This document shows, one piece after another, positions 14,267 through 16,124 of a DNA stretch of 16,124 nucleotides. The notes beneath the pieces are model-generated. The model searched no databases, was not told the DNA's origin, and worked only from the letters and a program-made list of their open reading frames with translations. Origin of the DNA: JBOGUF01 sp050696075 (GTDB taxonomy: Bacteria > Chloroflexota > Chloroflexia > Thermomicrobiales > UBA6265); NCBI GenBank assembly GCA_050696075.1, contig JBOGUF010000062.1, forward strand, positions 1 through 16,124. Reading direction: 5' to 3'. The stretch's first letter is position 1. Every line of letters begins with the position of its first letter. A program made the position numbers and the translations under genes.

Positions 14267-15946
14267 TCAGGCGCCCAGTTCGGCCTCGACGCACTCGTAG
14301 ACGGTCTGTCCGATCGACTCGGCGAGCGTGTGGGGGAGGGTGGCGTTTCCGACCAAGAGCCCGAATTGCCAGGGCTCCAGGCGATCGGCCAGTTGCTCGA
14401 CGATGCAGCGGGCCTGCTCGGTGGTGAACTCGCCGCTTTGCACCAGCCGCTCGATCAGCGAGGCGGCGGCGCCCTCCGGCAATTCGAGATCGTCCAACTG
14501 GGCCATGATGACCGTCTCGTACTGGTCCAGATCGGCGACTCGCGCTCGTGGCCGCTCTGGCGCGACCGAGGGATCGAGTGGGAGCAGCGTCAGGGTCTCA
14601 GCTCCCTTGCCCGCCGCCAAGACGATCCGCCCGGCGCGTTCGTCCCAGCGGAGCGCTCCCGCCGCGACGACGTCGTGTGCGTTGGAGACGGTGAGTCGGT
14701 CCCCGGCCGCGGTCGTGGCGATGAAGCCGCCGGGGTACGTCCGCGCGATCGAGACAGCCAGCTCGGTTGGTCCTCTGCCGTCGAGCGCCAGTTCAAGGCG
14801 CAGCTTGGCAGCGTCGAAGTCCCAGGCCAAGCTCGTCACCACGCCGCCGATCCAGACCGGGTACGGTCGGACCATCTCGGCCAACCAGAACGCCTCCTCC
14901 CGCGCTTCGGAGATCAGCGCGCCGCTGACCGCCGGCAGATAGCCAAGACGCAGACCGCTGATCAGGGCTCCGTCGAGGAGCGCCAACACCTCCCGTTGGA
15001 CCGCCTCCATTGTGGCCACTTCGAGCGTTCCTCGGTCGGAGAGATTGTATTCGGCCAGGAACAGATCGGTTCCCGCCTCCACCGCCCAGCCGAGCATCTC
15101 TTCCAACCGCTGCACGTTCTCGCCCGGGCGGACTCCCCATTTGCTGGCGAAGAAGCGGTTCGGATCGCCGAGGTCGTACCCGCTCGCGACGCTGTGTCCC
15201 TGGTAGTCCCAGCCAGCCGGCTGCTGGAAGTAGACGTGGCGGTCGTCGACCGCGCGCAGCCGGGCCAGCGCCTCCTGGTGGGCCGGGCCCATAAAGACGG
15301 CGTCGTGGATTTCGGGCGGGTAGGAGATGTCCTCGTTGATGAGGTCGAAGCCGACCACCCCCGGCCAATCCCGGTACCGTCGAACGATCCCCTCCAGGTA
15401 GCCGAACCAGTGCTCTCGGGCCGGATTGCCTGGCAGGAACTTGGCGCAGTCATGCAGTGGGTCTTCTGGATGTTTGCCGATCGAGAGGAGGTCCTCCGGT
15501 CCGCCGGTGGCGACGATGACGTAGAGCCCGCGGTCGTTGGCGCGGGCGATGAGGCGGTCCAATTCCTCCAGGTAGCCCGGTTCGGCCGGGCGGCTTGGGA
15601 AGTAGCCGGCGCGGGCGTCGCGCAGCCGGATCCGCAGCGCGTTCATCCCCCAGCTGGCGATCCGGTCGAGATCGGCGTTGGTCAGATCGAAGCGCAGGTC
15701 GACCAGCCCGACGGAGTTGAACGCGTAGTCGACGCCACGCAGGATCGTCGTCCGGCCATCCTCGGCCCGAAAGAAACGCCCGTCACGCCGCAGCCACGGC
15801 ATCGGCACGATCGCCGGGGCTTCCCCGATCGGGAACTCCCCCTGGCTGCGTGGCGCCGCAGCCGCGCCGCCGCCCGACCGCCCGGCGACCATCCCGACGG
15901 CCGCGGCCGTCGCCCCGCTTACGAATCCCCGCCGTGTCATCGTCAT
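14267..15946 (-). CDS. Tat-exported GH5-like glycoside hydrolase with C-terminal extension
   Basis: A 559-residue protein. It begins with a twin-arginine signal, TRRGFVSGATAAAVGMVAG (residues 4-22), so it is probably folded before export. Residues about 50-400 fit a GH5/clan-A barrel: WLRRDGRFFRAEDG, ILRGVDYAFNSVG, GMNALRIRL (100-108), GFDLINED with the acid/base Glu205 after Asn204, and LFLAEYN with nucleophile Glu299. Residues 400-456 look like a small beta-sandwich cap (PGGFIATTAAGDRLTVSN, ETLTLLP). Such a cap is seen in endoglycoceramidase-like GH5 enzymes. Residues 465-559 are a helical extension that I do not recognise. GGGAGG and AGGAAGG lie 8 and 4 nt before the ATG at 15946; a second ATG follows two codons later. 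The substrate is unknown; a beta-glycoside is likely. The gene is flanked by imperfect 40-bp repeats. Confidence 0.78.
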   Translation of the reverse strand: MTMTRRGFVSGATAAAVGMVAGRSGGGAAAAPRSQGEFPIGEAPAIVPMPWLRRDGRFFRAEDGRTTILRGVDYAFNSVGLVDLRFDLTNADLDRIASWGMNALRIRLRDARAGYFPSRPAEPGYLEELDRLIARANDRGLYVIVATGGPEDLLSIGKHPEDPLHDCAKFLPGNPAREHWFGYLEGIVRRYRDWPGVVGFDLINEDISYPPEIHDAVFMGPAHQEALARLRAVDDRHVYFQQPAGWDYQGHSVASGYDLGDPNRFFASKWGVRPGENVQRLEEMLGWAVEAGTDLFLAEYNLSDRGTLEVATMEAVQREVLALLDGALISGLRLGYLPAVSGALISEAREEAFWLAEMVRPYPVWIGGVVTSLAWDFDAAKLRLELALDGRGPTELAVSIARTYPGGFIATTAAGDRLTVSNAHDVVAAGALRWDERAGRIVLAAGKGAETLTLLPLDPSVAPERPRARVADLDQYETVIMAQLDDLELPEGAAASLIERLVQSGEFTTEQARCIVEQLADRLEPWQFGLLVGNATLPHTLAESIGQTVYECVEAELGA

Positions 15947-16062
15947 CGAACCTTCCTCCCACTTCGACGAGAACCGTCATCAGGAAGAGGGTATGGCGCG
16001 AATGTATCCGGCGTGTAACTTCCTCGAGGTCCGGCCGCGAGCCTCCAGGATCGGCTGGCCCG

Positions 16063-16124
16063 TTAGCCGGTCGATAGGATCACCGCGGACCGCGCCGGGA
16101 GGTCGAGGGTGCGGTCGTTTCTTC
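16063..16124 (-). CDS. 3' end of an unidentified gene (possibly a glycosidase beta-domain end)
   Basis: Only the last 19 codons are inside the window, reading RNDRTLDLPARSAVILSTG before the TAA at 16065-16063. The ending LDLPARSAVIL is common at the end of C-terminal beta-sandwich domains of glycoside hydrolases, so this may be another such enzyme upstream of the GH5-like gene. The 116-bp gap to the next gene fits a shared transcription unit. The identity cannot be settled from this fragment. Confidence 0.45.
   Translation of the reverse strand, partial: RNDRTLDLPARSAVILSTG

Noticed and set aside
14255..16018. Long plus-strand open frame (587 codons) opposite the GH5-like gene
   Set aside because: No recognisable motifs or plausible promoter. 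The minus strand has a Tat signal, catalytic motifs and a good ribosome site.

Overview
The window reads as an ordinary chromosomal stretch of a high-G+C bacterium. It carries nine complete genes and one gene cut by the right edge. The closest fit is a Chloroflexota/Thermomicrobia-type organism. This rests on a large Ski2-like DEVH helicase of the HelY type, a DUF4395 gene paired with a thioredoxin-like gene, a membrane-anchored protein with a long Pro/Thr-rich linker, and small GC-rich palindromic repeats between genes. The taxonomic call is an inference; no rRNA or other marker gene is present. No tRNA, rRNA, CRISPR array, transposase, phage gene or replication origin was seen.

Left part (56-4651, all minus strand). 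Read in the direction of transcription, the order is a DUF4395 membrane protein, a membrane-anchored thioredoxin-like protein (start overlaps the previous stop by 4 bp), an OsmC/Ohr-like peroxidase-family protein, an O-acetylhomoserine sulfhydrylase (MetY type), and an HTTM (vitamin-K-gamma-carboxylase-like) membrane protein. The first four share a thiol/sulfur theme. A good sigma70-type promoter lies in front of DUF4395. A palindromic array of GAGTACC/GGTACTC heptamers sits between the thioredoxin-like gene and the OsmC gene.

Middle (4652-7112, plus strand). A decayed nucleoside phosphorylase (only its first and last parts remain, in different frames) lies between the DUF4395 promoter and a promoter for modA. 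modA (molybdate-binding protein) and modB (permease) follow. No modC ATPase gene is present. A near-perfect hairpin at 7049-7092 closes this unit and the convergent gene beyond it.

Right part (7113-16124, all minus strand). From right to left this holds the 3' end of an unidentified gene, a Tat-exported GH5-like glycoside hydrolase with an unexplained C-terminal extension, the HelY-type helicase, a nine-cysteine YkgJ-like metal-cluster protein, and a large membrane-anchored protein. That last protein joins an N-terminal beta-rich domain, a Pro/Thr linker, a DUF4352-like domain and a staphylococcal-nuclease fold that has lost key acidic residues. A 138-bp element with 26-bp inverted ends lies upstream of the helicase, and a related single arm lies at 9845-9871. 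A 40-bp imperfect repeat flanks the glycosidase gene.

The most notable points are the predicted dead nuclease fused to extracellular domains, the deleted phosphorylase, the palindromic repeat families, the modAB unit without modC, and the duplicated glycosidase-like C-terminal coding piece. I see no convincing new multi-gene defence or mobile system.
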